This document shows, piece by piece, positions 7,021 through 15,893 of a DNA stretch of 64,000 nt (its first letter is position 1; each line of letters begins with the position of its first letter). The notes below the pieces were generated by a model. It was not told where the DNA came from. It did no database searches and saw only the letters and a list, made by a program, of their open reading frames with translations. Source of the stretch: VFZN01 sp050249615 (GTDB lineage Bacteria; Acidobacteriota; Vicinamibacteria; Vicinamibacterales; UBA2999). Where the stretch lies: the NCBI GenBank assembly GCA_050249615.1, contig JBFWQE010000009.1:5448-69447 (forward strand), written 5' to 3'. A program made the translations under genes and the position numbers.

Positions 7021-9222
7021 ATGGGTTCCGCAGCACTGGGCGAAGCGGTCAAAGGCATCAATGCGTGGGCAATGGAAGGCAGCCGGCAGCTGAAGCCTCC
7101 AGTCCACGTCGGTGAAGTGTTCGGCGCCCTGGCGTTCACCGACAAGGTGCAGCAGGCCCGCCTGCCCAAGCCCGTCTACAAGTCGCTGCGCGACACCATC
7201 ACCCGCGGCCAGGCGCTGGACATCTCCACGGCCGACGCCATTGCGACGGCGCTGAAGGACTGGGCCGTCGAGCACGGCGCGTCGCACTTCACGCACTGGT
7301 TCCAGCCGATGACGGGCATCACGGCCGAGAAGCACGACAGCTTCTTCAACCCGACGAACGACGGCCGGGCGCTGGCCGAGTTCAGCGGCAAGGAGCTGGT
7401 GCGTGGCGAGCCGGACGCGTCGAGCTTCCCGTCGGGCGGCATGCGCAGCACGTTCGAGGCCCGCGGCTACACCGCCTGGGATCCCACGAGCGCGCCCTGG
7501 CTGCTGATGAACGGCAACAGCGCGACGCTGGTCATCCCCACGGCGTTCGTCAGCTGGACCGGGGAGGCGCTGGACAAGAAGACGCCGCTGCTCCGCTCGA
7601 TGGAGGCGCTGTCGGCGCAGGCCGTGCGCGTGCTGAAGCTGTTCGGCTCGCACGCGACGCGGGTTACCCCCACCTGCGGGCCCGAGCAGGAGTACTTCCT
7701 CATCGACCGCAACTTCTATTTCGCGCGGCCGGATCTCATCAACGCGGGCCGCACCCTCTTCGGCGCGCGCCCGCCCAAGGGCCAGGAGCTGGAGGATCAG
7801 TACTTCGGGTCGATTCCCGAGCGCGTGCTGGCCTGCATGGCCGAGGTCGAGGCCGAGCTCTACCGCGTGGGCGTGCCCATCAAGACGCGCCACAACGAGG
7901 TGGCCCCGTCGCAGTACGAGGTCGCGCCGATGTTCGAGAGCGCCAACGTCGCCACCGATCACCAGATGATGACGATGGAGACGCTGAAGCGCGTGGCGCC
8001 GCGCTACGGGCTGGCGTGCCTGATCCACGAGAAGCCGTTCGCGGGCATGAACGGATCGGGCAAGCACGTGAACTGGAGCATGAGCGACGACCTGGGCAAC
8101 AACCTGCTGAACCCGGGTGACACACCGCACGACAACATGCAGTTCCTGTTCTTCTGCACGGCGGTCATCCGCGCCGTGGACACCTTCCAGGGGCTGCTCC
8201 GGATGTCGGTCGCCCACGCCGGCAACGATCACCGCCTCGGGGCCAACGAGGCGCCGCCGGCCATCCTGTCGGTGTTCCTCGGCGACATGCTCACCGACAT
8301 CTTCGAGCAGATCGAGAAGGGCGGGGCCAAGAGCACCAAGCACGGCGGCCTGCTCGACATCGGCGTCTCGGTGCTGCCCAAGCTGCCCCGCGACGCCGGG
8401 GATCGCAACCGCACGTCCCCCTTCGCCTTCACGGGCAACAAGTTCGAGTTCCGCGCGGTGGGCTCCACCCAGAACGTGGCGTTCCCGACGACGTGCCTCA
8501 ACGTGGCCGTCGCCGAGTCGCTGGATGCGATGGCCACCGAACTGGAGAAGATGCTCGCCGGCGGCAAGGGCAAGGCCGCCAGCCGGAAGGAGGCGTTCAA
8601 CGACGCCATGGCGGCGCTGCTCAAGAAGACCGTCAAGCAGCACAAGCGGGTCATCTTCAACGGCAACGGCTACTCGGAGGCATGGCAGAAGGAGGCCGCC
8701 AACCGGGGCCTGCTGAACCTGAAGAACACCGTGGACGCGTTGCCGCAGATCGTGCAGCCCGCCGTCGTGAAGGTCTTCGAGAAGTTCAAGGTGCTCAACG
8801 AGCGCGAGCTCCGCGCGCGCTACGAGATCAACCTCGAGAACTACAGCAAGACGATCAACGTGGAAGGGCAGCTGATGGTGCTGATGGCCAACCGCTACAT
8901 CCTTCCCGCCGGCCTCGAGTACCAGAAGCGCGTCGGCGAGAGCGTGGCCGCGGCCAAGGCGGGCGGCGTGCCGAGCAAGGAAGGCGCGAAGCACCTGGCG
9001 AAGGTCGTCGGCCTGGTGGACCGCTTCCGCGCGCAGACGGAGAGCCTGGCCCACGCCCTCGAGCACAACGGCGGCTCGCCCGAGCACCACGCCAAGTACA
9101 TGCGCGACACGATCGTCCCCGCGATGGCCGCGCTCCGCGATCTCGGGGATCGGCTCGAGGTGGTCATCCCCCACGAGCTCTACCCGATGCCGACATATCG
9201 GGAGATGCTGTTCGTCAAGTAG
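7021..9222 (+). CDS. glnN: Type III glutamine synthetase
   Basis: ATP-dependent ammonium assimilation, glutamate to glutamine, in the cytoplasm. 733 residues from ATG 7021, fitting the long GSIII class rather than GSI (about 470). GSIII-specific blocks: QPMTGITAEKHDSFF near residue 95-109, EPDASSFPSGGMRSTFEARG, the Glu-metal site GPEQEYFLID, NEVAPSQYEVAP, the ATP/glutamate block GMNGSGKHVNWS, and NRTSPFAFTGNKFEFRA. The start was chosen for an AGGGGGC purine run about 9 bases upstream and for agreement with family N-termini. Monocistronic: a stem-loop and an octamer repeat follow. Confidence 0.95.
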   Translation: MGSAALGEAVKGINAWAMEGSRQLKPPVHVGEVFGALAFTDKVQQARLPKPVYKSLRDTITRGQALDISTADAIATALKDWAVEHGASHFTHWFQPMTGITAEKHDSFFNPTNDGRALAEFSGKELVRGEPDASSFPSGGMRSTFEARGYTAWDPTSAPWLLMNGNSATLVIPTAFVSWTGEALDKKTPLLRSMEALSAQAVRVLKLFGSHATRVTPTCGPEQEYFLIDRNFYFARPDLINAGRTLFGARPPKGQELEDQYFGSIPERVLACMAEVEAELYRVGVPIKTRHNEVAPSQYEVAPMFESANVATDHQMMTMETLKRVAPRYGLACLIHEKPFAGMNGSGKHVNWSMSDDLGNNLLNPGDTPHDNMQFLFFCTAVIRAVDTFQGLLRMSVAHAGNDHRLGANEAPPAILSVFLGDMLTDIFEQIEKGGAKSTKHGGLLDIGVSVLPKLPRDAGDRNRTSPFAFTGNKFEFRAVGSTQNVAFPTTCLNVAVAESLDAMATELEKMLAGGKGKAASRKEAFNDAMAALLKKTVKQHKRVIFNGNGYSEAWQKEAANRGLLNLKNTVDALPQIVQPAVVKVFEKFKVLNERELRARYEINLENYSKTINVEGQLMVLMANRYILPAGLEYQKRVGESVAAAKAGGVPSKEGAKHLAKVVGLVDRFRAQTESLAHALEHNGGSPEHHAKYMRDTIVPAMAALRDLGDRLEVVIPHELYPMPTYREMLFVK

Positions 9223-9230
9223 GTATTCTG

Positions 9231-9286
9231 GGGTTCTCGGGTTCTCGGGTTCTCGGGTTCTCGGGTTCTCGGGTTCTCGAGTTCTC
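9231..9286 (+). repeat. GGGTTCTC octamer repeat, 7 units (GGTTCTC family)
   Basis: Six exact GGGTTCTC units and one GAGTTCTC, starting 8 bp after the glutamine synthetase stop. Same octamer as at 9823, 24401 (other strand) and 58669. Confidence 0.95.
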
Positions 9287-9299
9287 GACGTGCTCACAC

Positions 9300-9335
9300 G
9301 CCCGCCGCCCGCGTTCGACGAACGCGGCGGCGGGC
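9300..9335 (+). terminator. Stem-loop after the octamer repeat, probable terminator of glnN
   Basis: CCCGCCGCCCGCGTTC and GAACGCGGCGGCGGG pair over 15 bp with one bulged C and a 3-nt loop, extended by a G-C closing pair. The tail (ATCGTTT) has only a short T run, so intrinsic termination is plausible rather than certain. Confidence 0.55.
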
Positions 9336-9373
9336 ATCGTTTATGATCGGACGAGCGCCTGCTCCAGACCGAC

Positions 9374-9820
9374 ATGACCCGACGACACCTGCTCGCCTCG
9401 CTCGCCACCTTGTCTCTCGTTGCTTCGACTGCCTGCGGGGGCGGGAACGACACTCCGACCGCGCCGTCCCTGCCGCCAACGGGCACGGCGCCATTCAGCA
9501 TCACGGACCTGCGCCCCGGTACGGGCGCGGTCGCGGTCGCCGGCCAGGACGTCACGGTCAACTACACCGGGTGGCTCTACAGCAATACGGCGGCCGAGAA
9601 CAAAGGGTCGCAGTTCGACGCGAACCGAAACATGCGCTTCCGGCTCGGCGCGAACGTCATCGCGGGATGGAGCCAGGGCATCCCCGGCATGCGGGTGGGC
9701 GGACTCCGCCGCCTCGTCATCCCGCCGGAGCTCGCCTACGGAAGCTCGACGCCGGACCCGTCGAGGATTCCTCCCAACGCCACGCTGCTCTTCGAAGTCG
9801 AGCTCGTGTCCGTGCCTTAG
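9374..9820 (+). CDS. FKBP-type peptidyl-prolyl cis-trans isomerase, lipoprotein
   Basis: 148 residues. Lipoprotein signal with lipobox VASTAC (Cys21), a Thr/Pro-rich linker, then one FKBP domain of about 105 residues: VTVNYTGWLYS, GANVIAGWSQGIPGMRVGGLRR and IPPELAYGSS are the classic binding-pocket segments, and the domain ends in LLFEVELVSVP. Predicted to catalyse prolyl isomerisation in the periplasm from a membrane anchor. A TATGAT box lies 26 bp upstream. The gene sits between two copies of the GGTTCTC-family repeat. Confidence 0.9.
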   Translation: MTRRHLLASLATLSLVASTACGGGNDTPTAPSLPPTGTAPFSITDLRPGTGAVAVAGQDVTVNYTGWLYSNTAAENKGSQFDANRNMRFRLGANVIAGWSQGIPGMRVGGLRRLVIPPELAYGSSTPDPSRIPPNATLLFEVELVSVP

Positions 9821-9822
9821 CA

Positions 9823-9902
9823 GGGTTCTCAGGTTCTCAGGTTCTCAGGTTCTCGGGTTCTCAGGTTCTCGGGTTCTCGGGTTCGCGGGTTCGCAGGTTC
9901 CG
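9823..9902 (+). repeat. RGGTTCTC octamer repeat, 10 units (GGTTCTC family)
   Basis: Ten consecutive octamers alternating GGGTTCTC and AGGTTCTC, decaying to GGGTTCGC and AGGTTCCG. It begins 2 bp after the FKBP stop and ends 3 bp before the stop of the converging membrane-protein gene, filling the whole convergent gap. Confidence 0.95.
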
Positions 9903-9905
9903 CCG

Positions 9906-12275
9906 TCAGCGGCTGACCTCGAGTCCCGTCACCTTCAGGGCGAGGCGCCGCGTGTCCGTGCCGCCGGTATCCGACGGCCGCACGGCGCGTGAGGTGTGCC
10001 ACCAGAGCTCGTTGGTGCCTTCGAGCCACACCGCGGCCGGCACCGTCCACGTGTACCGACGCACTCCGCCCTCCATCGCGCGTGTGCCGACATCGATGCC
10101 ATTCACGCGCAGCGTCACCGTAACCGCCTCACCCTCCTGCGCGCGCCCTCGCTTTCCTCCCCCTCGTTCATCTGTGTCATCTGCACTATCTGCGGCATCT
10201 GCGGCCCCTGCGCCATCTGCGCCATCTGCGGCCCCTGCGCCATGTGTGCCATCTGCGCCATCTGCGCCATCTGCGGCCCCTGCGCCATCTGCGTCTACCC
10301 CTTCGGCGTGCAGGGCGATCTCCACGCCCATCCCGCCCATCGATGGCACCAGGACCACGGCATCGGTGTCGGCCCAGCGGTACATCAACGTGCCCTCGCG
10401 CTGGAGACCGTACCAGCCGGTGCCGAACACGGTCGCGTCGCCGAGCGAGATCGGCTCGATGACCGTGCCGCCGCCGAGGAGCGCCTCGCGTCCGACAGGC
10501 GCGGCGCAGATGCGCCCGCGCGCCGTCTCGTCCATCCCTGCGAGCCGGGCAATCACACGCGGTGCGCGGCGGCCGAGCTGCACGGACAGCAACGAGGCAC
10601 GCGCCGCTTGCGCTGGCAGGCGCACACGCTCGATCACGTGCGGACCGTCTTCAGGAAGGCCGCCGTCGAACCAGTAGTCCGGAGGCGGCGCGGCAACGCC
10701 AGGGCCGCTCAGCAGCGGCTCGATGGTCACCGCCGAGGCGCGGCCATCCGCGGACTCCACGCTGATCTGCAGCGGCAGCGTGTCGCCAACGATCAGCTGC
10801 AGCTCACCGCCCACCGCGGCGGGCACCTCGATGCCGAGGCGGCCCGTGTACTCCACGCCAGGCAGCTGGCTCCATCGATCACCGAGCACCGCGACGCACC
10901 GAAGGGCCGATGTGGCCGACGACATCACGAAGGGCGCGGGGTCGGTGATCGTGAAGAGGCGCCTGAAGGTGACGCCCGCCAGCTCGAGGTGCCGCCGACC
11001 GACGGGGCCGGCCAGCACGGTGCGGCCCTCGGCGATGGCCGCCGCAACTGCGGGCCCCTCTTGCGCGGCACGCGCCGTGTCCGCGCGGCGGAGCCCCCAG
11101 GCGACCAGCGCGGAGTCGAGGCGCGTGTCCTCCGCCACCATGACGATGCGCCCGGACACCTCTTCGCGGAGCGCGCGTTCCAGCGCACCTCGAAAGCCGC
11201 GGGCGTCCTGCCCGACCAGGGGACGCCACCCCGCCACCACGGTCTCCATCACGAGAACCGCGCCGATCGCGATGGTGGCCACGGGCGACAGATGTTCGTG
11301 CCGCACCTGCTGCGCCGCCCAGGTCAGCCCGACGGCCGCAAGCGGCGTCAGCGCCCAGGCCCCGAACCGGAGCACATCGGATTGCCACTCCGGCCAGCCC
11401 GCCAACACTGCCGCCGCCAGCAGCACCGACAGGATGACGGCGCGGCGCCACCATCGTTCGAGGCCGCCGAACGCCAGCGCGGCGGCGGAAAGGCCGACGG
11501 CCAGGAGCGACACGCCCGTGGTGAGACCGGGGGCCGCGTAGCTGCCCGAAGGCATCCACGGGCGGGAATCGAACGCCACCGCCATGGCATCGCGGGCCGT
11601 GAGGAGGGCGTCGGGCGCGAAGGCGTGCGCCCCGGCAATCCGGGCCATCCCGTGGAAGTGCCCCACGAAGGCCAGGACGCCGACGGCAAGCGACGCCGCC
11701 GTCCAGGCGCCTCTCGCGGGTCGCTGCGGCGTGCGCCTGAGGGCCGCGAACACGATCGGCCACGCCACCACCGCAATCCAGTGGAACCAGGCCGCGCCCG
11801 CCCACAGCAGGATGGCGGCCAGCGGATTGAACCACGGCCGCGCCGGCGACACGCGCTGGTGCACGTCGAAGGCCGCGCCGGCTGCCAGCCACACCAGGCC
11901 CACGGCCACCGCGAGCGGGGCGGCGTGAGACAACGCCGCACCGAACGACGCATCGGCCATGAGTGCCCCGACGACGATTACCGTGGCGAGCAGGCTCGCG
12001 CCGGCAAAAATGGCGACGCCCGTTGCGCCAATGGCGGCGACGAGCACTGCGATCAGGCGGCCCCAGCCCTGCGGCTCGCCGAGCCACGGCGCGTGCAGCA
12101 CCGGCTCCAGCAGCACCAGCGCCGCCGGGTCCGTGGGGGCGTAGACGAGTTGATCGCCCAGCGGTGAGACTGGCGGCATCGACGCGCGCGGGTACGCGCT
12201 CCACCAGGCCCCCGCCACCAGCAGGCCCGCGAGCGCGGCGCGCATGAAGGGCCGAAGGGCGTGAAGCGCGGCCAT
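9906..12275 (-). CDS. Multi-pass membrane protein with C-terminal beta-rich domain, unknown function
   Basis: 789 residues, not assigned to a named family. Residues 1 to about 380 contain roughly ten hydrophobic helices; the rest is soluble and beta-rich, with two jelly-roll-like stretches (LQISVESADGRASAV; VTVTLRVNGIDVG). The size and the divergent GT-C-like neighbour suggest a glycosyltransferase-like or polysaccharide-linked protein, but no motif proves it. Residues near the C-terminus include an Ala/Asp/Gly-rich run encoded by a 9-bp DNA repeat. The ATG at 12275 was chosen because further upstream the frame is antisense to the neighbour; a TAGAAT box lies 10 bp before it. Confidence 0.65.
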   Translation of the reverse strand: MAALHALRPFMRAALAGLLVAGAWWSAYPRASMPPVSPLGDQLVYAPTDPAALVLLEPVLHAPWLGEPQGWGRLIAVLVAAIGATGVAIFAGASLLATVIVVGALMADASFGAALSHAAPLAVAVGLVWLAAGAAFDVHQRVSPARPWFNPLAAILLWAGAAWFHWIAVVAWPIVFAALRRTPQRPARGAWTAASLAVGVLAFVGHFHGMARIAGAHAFAPDALLTARDAMAVAFDSRPWMPSGSYAAPGLTTGVSLLAVGLSAAALAFGGLERWWRRAVILSVLLAAAVLAGWPEWQSDVLRFGAWALTPLAAVGLTWAAQQVRHEHLSPVATIAIGAVLVMETVVAGWRPLVGQDARGFRGALERALREEVSGRIVMVAEDTRLDSALVAWGLRRADTARAAQEGPAVAAAIAEGRTVLAGPVGRRHLELAGVTFRRLFTITDPAPFVMSSATSALRCVAVLGDRWSQLPGVEYTGRLGIEVPAAVGGELQLIVGDTLPLQISVESADGRASAVTIEPLLSGPGVAAPPPDYWFDGGLPEDGPHVIERVRLPAQAARASLLSVQLGRRAPRVIARLAGMDETARGRICAAPVGREALLGGGTVIEPISLGDATVFGTGWYGLQREGTLMYRWADTDAVVLVPSMGGMGVEIALHAEGVDADGAGAADGADGADGTHGAGAADGADGAGAADAADSADDTDERGGGKRGRAQEGEAVTVTLRVNGIDVGTRAMEGGVRRYTWTVPAAVWLEGTNELWWHTSRAVRPSDTGGTDTRRLALKVTGLEVSR
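10169..10294. repeat. 9-bp tandem repeat (CATCTGCGN), 14 units, inside the membrane-protein gene
   Basis: Fourteen consecutive nonamers: CATCTGCGC/G/T with CCCCTGCGC and CATGTGTGC variants. The period of 9 keeps the host frame open and encodes 42 residues of Ala/Asp/Gly (read on the minus strand). The same DNA word is repeated in xseA in the opposite coding sense. Confidence 0.95.
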
Positions 12276-12305
12276 GATTCGGCGTATTCTACGCGCGCCT
12301 CGTCG

Positions 12306-13919
12306 ATGTCGTCCCGATACGCCAGCCTGATCACCGCGACGGCCCTCGCGGGCCTCGTCATCGTTCGCGCGTTCCCGTTCGTCTGGTGGTCCGGCACGCA
12401 CTTCGATTCGGACCAGGCCATCGTCGGATTGATGGCGAAGCACATCAGCGAGGCACGGGCCTTCCCGCTCTACTACTACGGCCAGAACTACATGCTTGCC
12501 GTCGAGGCGTGGCTGGCCGCGCCTGTCATGGCGTTGACGTCGCCTTCGGTCACCGCGCTCAAGCTGCCGCTGGTCGCCATCAATGTCGCGGTGGTCCTGC
12601 TCCTGCTCCGCCTCCTCGTGCGCGAGGCGGGCCTTGCCGCCGGCATCGCGGCCATCGCGGCGCTGCCGCTGGCCCTTCCGGCGGCCGGCATGGCCGCGCG
12701 CACCACCGAGGCCAATGGCGGCAACGTGGAGCCGTTCCTGTACGTGCTGCTGCTCTGGATGGCGCGGGCACGCCCATGCCTCTTCGGGATCGTTCTCGGC
12801 GTGGGTGTGCTGCACCGCGAGTTCACGGCCTACGGGGCCGCGGCGCTGCTCGTAATGGATTGCCTCGGCCTGATGGGCGGCTCCGGCGAGGGGCGAGCCG
12901 CGTGGCGCGCGCGGCTTCTCGACAAGTCGAGCCGGTGGGCCGTGGCCGGCGTCGCCTTCCTGTGCGTGCGCGGCGTGGCCGCCGCCGTGCGGCCGTTCGC
13001 CAACGGCCTCGGCCCGGGCACGCGCGGCGACGATCCCGCGCTGGTGGCCACGGTGGTGGACACACTGGGCGGGCGCATCTGTGTCGATCCCGCCACCTGG
13101 CCGGAGCGCGCCAGCCTGCTCGTCTTCGATCACCTGCCGCGCCTGGTTGGCGGGACCCCCGCACCGCTCGCCGATTACGGCGTGCTCACCGGTGTGTACT
13201 CCGGCCTCCCCGGCCTCGGCCCGTGGGTGGCCGCCATCACCGCCGTGGGCGTCCTCGCCGGCGCCTGGCACTGGCTCACGGTCGCGCGCGGGCAGCCCGA
13301 CTCCGTCTTGCCGATTCCCGGCGGCGCACCAGCCACTCCCGTCGCGCGCACGCTCGCTCCCGATACCGGCGAGCGCCCTGCCGATACGCGCCGCAGTCCT
13401 CCCGTCACTTCCCACCTCGGCTCGTACCTCATCCTCGTCGGCCTCATCTCGACCCTCGTCTACGGCTTCCTGACCTGCAGCAGCATCCGCGTCGAGACGA
13501 TGCGCTACAACCTGCTGGGCCTCTTCATCCCGGTCGGCGCGCTCGTGATGGCCCTGCAGGCGTGGCGGGCGCCGGCCGCGCGCGCCGGCCTGGGCGCCGC
13601 CGTCGTGCTCTGGTGCGCGCTGAACACGTCGGACGTGATGGCCCTCACGCGCGAGCGCGCGACCCGCCCTCCAGTGGATCGGCGGCAGGCGCTGGCTGAC
13701 CTGCTCGAAGCACGCGGCGTCACGGTGGCATGGGCGCGCTTCCGGAACTCGTACCACGTGACGTTCCTCTCCGCGGAGCGCGTGCGGGTCTCGGCCAACG
13801 ACTTCATTCGCGTCCAGGCCTATGCGGACGAGGCGAGGCGCGCGGGCGCGCCCACGCTCTCCGAGGAGCCGTGCGAGGCAGGCGAGGCGCTGCTCCCGGG
13901 CCTGTTCCTGTGCCGTTGA
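12306..13919 (+). CDS. GT-C-fold (GT39/PMT-like) membrane glycosyltransferase, putative
   Basis: 537 residues, about ten TM helices. The first extracytoplasmic loop has FDSDQAIVGLMAKHI followed by LYYYGQNYMLAVEAWLAAP, the acidic D-x-D-type loop and YGQxY signature common to ArnT/PMT-like GT-C enzymes that use polyprenyl-phosphate sugars. This suggests transfer of a sugar to a lipid or protein on the periplasmic side; donor and acceptor are unknown. The ATG at 12306 was chosen over an upstream GTG that would overlap the divergent gene. A TATTCT box lies 15 bp upstream, back-to-back with the divergent gene's -10. Confidence 0.65.
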   Translation: MSSRYASLITATALAGLVIVRAFPFVWWSGTHFDSDQAIVGLMAKHISEARAFPLYYYGQNYMLAVEAWLAAPVMALTSPSVTALKLPLVAINVAVVLLLLRLLVREAGLAAGIAAIAALPLALPAAGMAARTTEANGGNVEPFLYVLLLWMARARPCLFGIVLGVGVLHREFTAYGAAALLVMDCLGLMGGSGEGRAAWRARLLDKSSRWAVAGVAFLCVRGVAAAVRPFANGLGPGTRGDDPALVATVVDTLGGRICVDPATWPERASLLVFDHLPRLVGGTPAPLADYGVLTGVYSGLPGLGPWVAAITAVGVLAGAWHWLTVARGQPDSVLPIPGGAPATPVARTLAPDTGERPADTRRSPPVTSHLGSYLILVGLISTLVYGFLTCSSIRVETMRYNLLGLFIPVGALVMALQAWRAPAARAGLGAAVVLWCALNTSDVMALTRERATRPPVDRRQALADLLEARGVTVAWARFRNSYHVTFLSAERVRVSANDFIRVQAYADEARRAGAPTLSEEPCEAGEALLPGLFLCR

Positions 13920-14068
13920 TGCCGGGCGGCGCCTCACCCAGCGAGGGGACTGGACTGGACGCCAGGCTCGCCGCCGGGACCCGGCCGGCTGCCTCACGCG
14001 TCCTACGCAACAGCACGGCCGGCCGGGCGTCCAGCGTCCGATGAGGCGCCAGGCCGAACGCCCGGCAT
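13919..14068. repeat. Nested 150-bp imperfect palindrome
   Basis: Four complementary blocks in mirrored order: ATGCCGGGC (13919) with GCCCGGCAT (14060), GGCGCCTCA (13928) with TGAGGCGCC (14042), TGGACGCC (13956) with GGCGTCCA (14026), CCGGCCGGC (13981) with GGCCGGCCGGG (14017). The RNA or single strand could fold into one long branched hairpin. It starts at the last base of the GT-C gene's stop codon and fills most of the gap to the next gene. No transposase or target duplication is visible. Confidence 0.75.
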
Positions 14069-14107
14069 CCATCCGGCGTATCTTCCAGTAGCATCAGCAT
14101 CACCGGC

Positions 14108-15115
14108 ATGCCCACCGACGAACAGGCCCGCCTCGCCGCCCTGCGCCGCTATCGCATCCTGGACACCGATCCGGAGCAGGCGTTCGACGACCTCGCGATG
14201 CTGGCCTCGCACATCTGCGGCACGCCGATGGCCACCATCACGCTCATCGACGAGAATCGGCAGTGGTTCAAGGCGGAGATCGGGATCGGCCTCAGGGAAA
14301 CCGAGCGCAGCATCGCGTTCTGCGCGCACGCCATCAAGCAGCCCCACATCATGGAAGTCCCCGATGCGCGCGACGACGACCGGTTCAGGAACAACCCGAT
14401 GGTCGTGGGCAAGCCCCACATCCGCTTCTACGCGGGAGCGCCCCTGATCACCCCGGATGGGCACGCCGTCGGCACGCTCTGCGTCGTGGACACCCAGCCG
14501 CGGCGGCTCTCGCCGGACCAGCGGCAGGCGCTCGACGCCCTGCGCCGCCAGGCCCAGGCGCAGCTGGAACTCCGGCGGAACCTGAACGAGCTGGAATTGG
14601 CGTTGGCCGAGCGCGACAGGGCCGAGGCCGACCAGGCGCAGTTGATCGCCGGGCTCAGGGCGTCGCTCGAGAAGGTGGACAAGCTGAGCGCGCTGATGCC
14701 CTACTGCTCCATCTGCGAGATGAACATCGTCATTCCCGCGGAGCCGGCGTCCATTCCGACGGTGAGCGAAGGCGTGAAGCAGCTGCTTCAGGGCAAGGGA
14801 TGGTCGGAGGACGAGATTATGCCCGTGGAACTGGCGCTGGACGAGGCGCTGGCCAACGCCATCCGGCACGGCTGCAGGAACGACCCCTCCAAGCAGGTGC
14901 AGTGCATCGTCACGTCGGACGCGAAGGGCGAGGTGGTGATCGTCGTCCGCGACCCCGGCACCGGGTTCGACGCGGCGAGCGTGCCCAACCCCCTCGAAGG
15001 CGACAACGTGCTGAAGCCGAGCGGCCGCGGCGTGTTCCTCATCAACCAGCTGATGGACGAAGTCGGCTTCGAAGAGGGCGGCCGCGTCGTGCAGATGAAG
15101 AAGCGGCGCGGCTGA
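14108..15115 (+). CDS. GAF-domain sensor with RsbW-like ATPase domain
   Basis: 335 residues. Residues 1-155 form a GAF domain of the type beginning RLAALRRYRILDTDPEQAFDDL (common at the N-terminus of sensor kinases), a short coiled coil spans about 160-195, and a C-terminal HATPase_c domain of the anti-sigma-factor kinase type follows: N-box ELALDEALANAIRHG, G1 box VRDPGTGFD and G2 box SGRGVFLI. There is no dimerisation/His-phosphoacceptor domain, so it is more likely an RsbW-type serine kinase or anti-sigma regulator than a classical histidine kinase. CSIC in the linker could bind metal or sense redox state. No sigma factor or anti-anti-sigma partner is adjacent. Confidence 0.85.
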   Translation: MPTDEQARLAALRRYRILDTDPEQAFDDLAMLASHICGTPMATITLIDENRQWFKAEIGIGLRETERSIAFCAHAIKQPHIMEVPDARDDDRFRNNPMVVGKPHIRFYAGAPLITPDGHAVGTLCVVDTQPRRLSPDQRQALDALRRQAQAQLELRRNLNELELALAERDRAEADQAQLIAGLRASLEKVDKLSALMPYCSICEMNIVIPAEPASIPTVSEGVKQLLQGKGWSEDEIMPVELALDEALANAIRHGCRNDPSKQVQCIVTSDAKGEVVIVVRDPGTGFDAASVPNPLEGDNVLKPSGRGVFLINQLMDEVGFEEGGRVVQMKKRRG

Positions 15116-15124
15116 TCGCGCCGC
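15103..15124. terminator. Symmetric hairpin at a convergent gene junction
   Basis: GCGGCGCG and CGCGCCGC form a perfect 8-bp stem with a 6-nt loop spanning the stop codon of the GAF/HATPase gene and lying just past the converging L,D-transpeptidase gene (12-bp gap). No T-run on either side; it may act as a weak bidirectional terminator or transcript-end stabiliser. Confidence 0.4.
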
Positions 15125-15127
15125 GGT

Positions 15128-15880
15128 TCAGGGCAGCGACCACTCCGCCTTCAACTTCTCGTACGCGGCGTTCGGCAGCTGCACGAGGACCGGCGCCCGG
15201 CCCGGAGTGAGCCATTCCATCACGGCGCGAAGATCGGTCGCGGGCATCGCCGTGCAGCCCGCGGTCCCGCGCCCGCCCTCGCCGCCGATGTGCAGGAAGA
15301 TGCAGGAGCCCCGCTTCGCGACCGCGGGTGTGTTGTAGTTGACGACGACACCCCATCGATAGGCCTCACCCACCTCGCGCATCTTCTCCGAGCTGCTCCA
15401 GTCGGGCGTCTGGACGCGGCGGCGATCCACGATCTGGTTGTAGACCGTCGATGCCGGGTCGTCCACGCACTCGATGCCCTCGACCACGGACAGGTACGGC
15501 AGCTTCAGCCAGGCGGCCTCGGCGGCCGGCGCGAAGCCGAAGGCGGTCCCCAGGGAGAACACCCCAGCTGGAGCGCGCCCGTCTCCTTCGGCCTTCTGCG
15601 GCCCCGGCACCGCGGGTGTGGCCAGCGGATCCCACGCGGTGCCGTTCCGGCCCACGACGATGGAGCCCGCCTGGCCGACGGGACGCCAGGGCTCTCCGGG
15701 CGCATCACGCTCGAAGCGCCGCAACTGGCCCTGCACGTCGTTCCAACCCGGCGTGACGACGAGAATCAACTGGCGGGCGCCGGCGAGCAGGGGCGGAACC
15801 TGCGCGCGCACGCCCGCCGTGAACGTGACGCTGACAACCGCCCCGAGCAGGGCGGCACGGGCAAACCGGGGCATCACCAT
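15128..15880 (-). CDS. YkuD-family L,D-transpeptidase, exported
   Basis: 250 residues with a signal peptide (MVMPRFARAALLGAVVSVTF, cleavage near VRAQ). The catalytic block is FLHIGGEGGRGTAGCTAMPATDL: the His, Gly-rich spacer and Cys in TAGC match the YkuD H-x-G-(n)-S/T-x-G-C signature of periplasmic L,D-transpeptidases that remodel peptidoglycan cross-links or attach proteins. The substrate could also be a free peptide, as for other YafK-like members. A TAGAAT box lies 7 bp before the ATG without an RBS. Confidence 0.85.
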   Translation of the reverse strand: MVMPRFARAALLGAVVSVTFTAGVRAQVPPLLAGARQLILVVTPGWNDVQGQLRRFERDAPGEPWRPVGQAGSIVVGRNGTAWDPLATPAVPGPQKAEGDGRAPAGVFSLGTAFGFAPAAEAAWLKLPYLSVVEGIECVDDPASTVYNQIVDRRRVQTPDWSSSEKMREVGEAYRWGVVVNYNTPAVAKRGSCIFLHIGGEGGRGTAGCTAMPATDLRAVMEWLTPGRAPVLVQLPNAAYEKLKAEWSLP

Positions 15881-15887
15881 GTGCGCG

Positions 15888-15893
15888 ATTCTA
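15888..15893 (-). promoter_or_regulatory. Candidate -10 box (TAGAAT) of the L,D-transpeptidase gene
   Basis: TAGAAT on the minus strand, 7 bp from the ATG at 15880, no Shine-Dalgarno. The remaining 235 bp up to the next gene (15894-16129) show no gene or repeat that I can recognise. Confidence 0.45.

Noticed and set aside
9231..9902. GGTTCTC and other repeat tracts as CRISPR arrays
   Set aside because: Units are directly joined without spacers and no cas genes are present.
9906..14072. A 1388-codon open frame on the minus strand across two genes
   Set aside because: Upstream of 12275 it is antisense to the GT-C-like gene and reads Arg/Gly-rich nonsense; only 9906-12275 has TM and domain structure.
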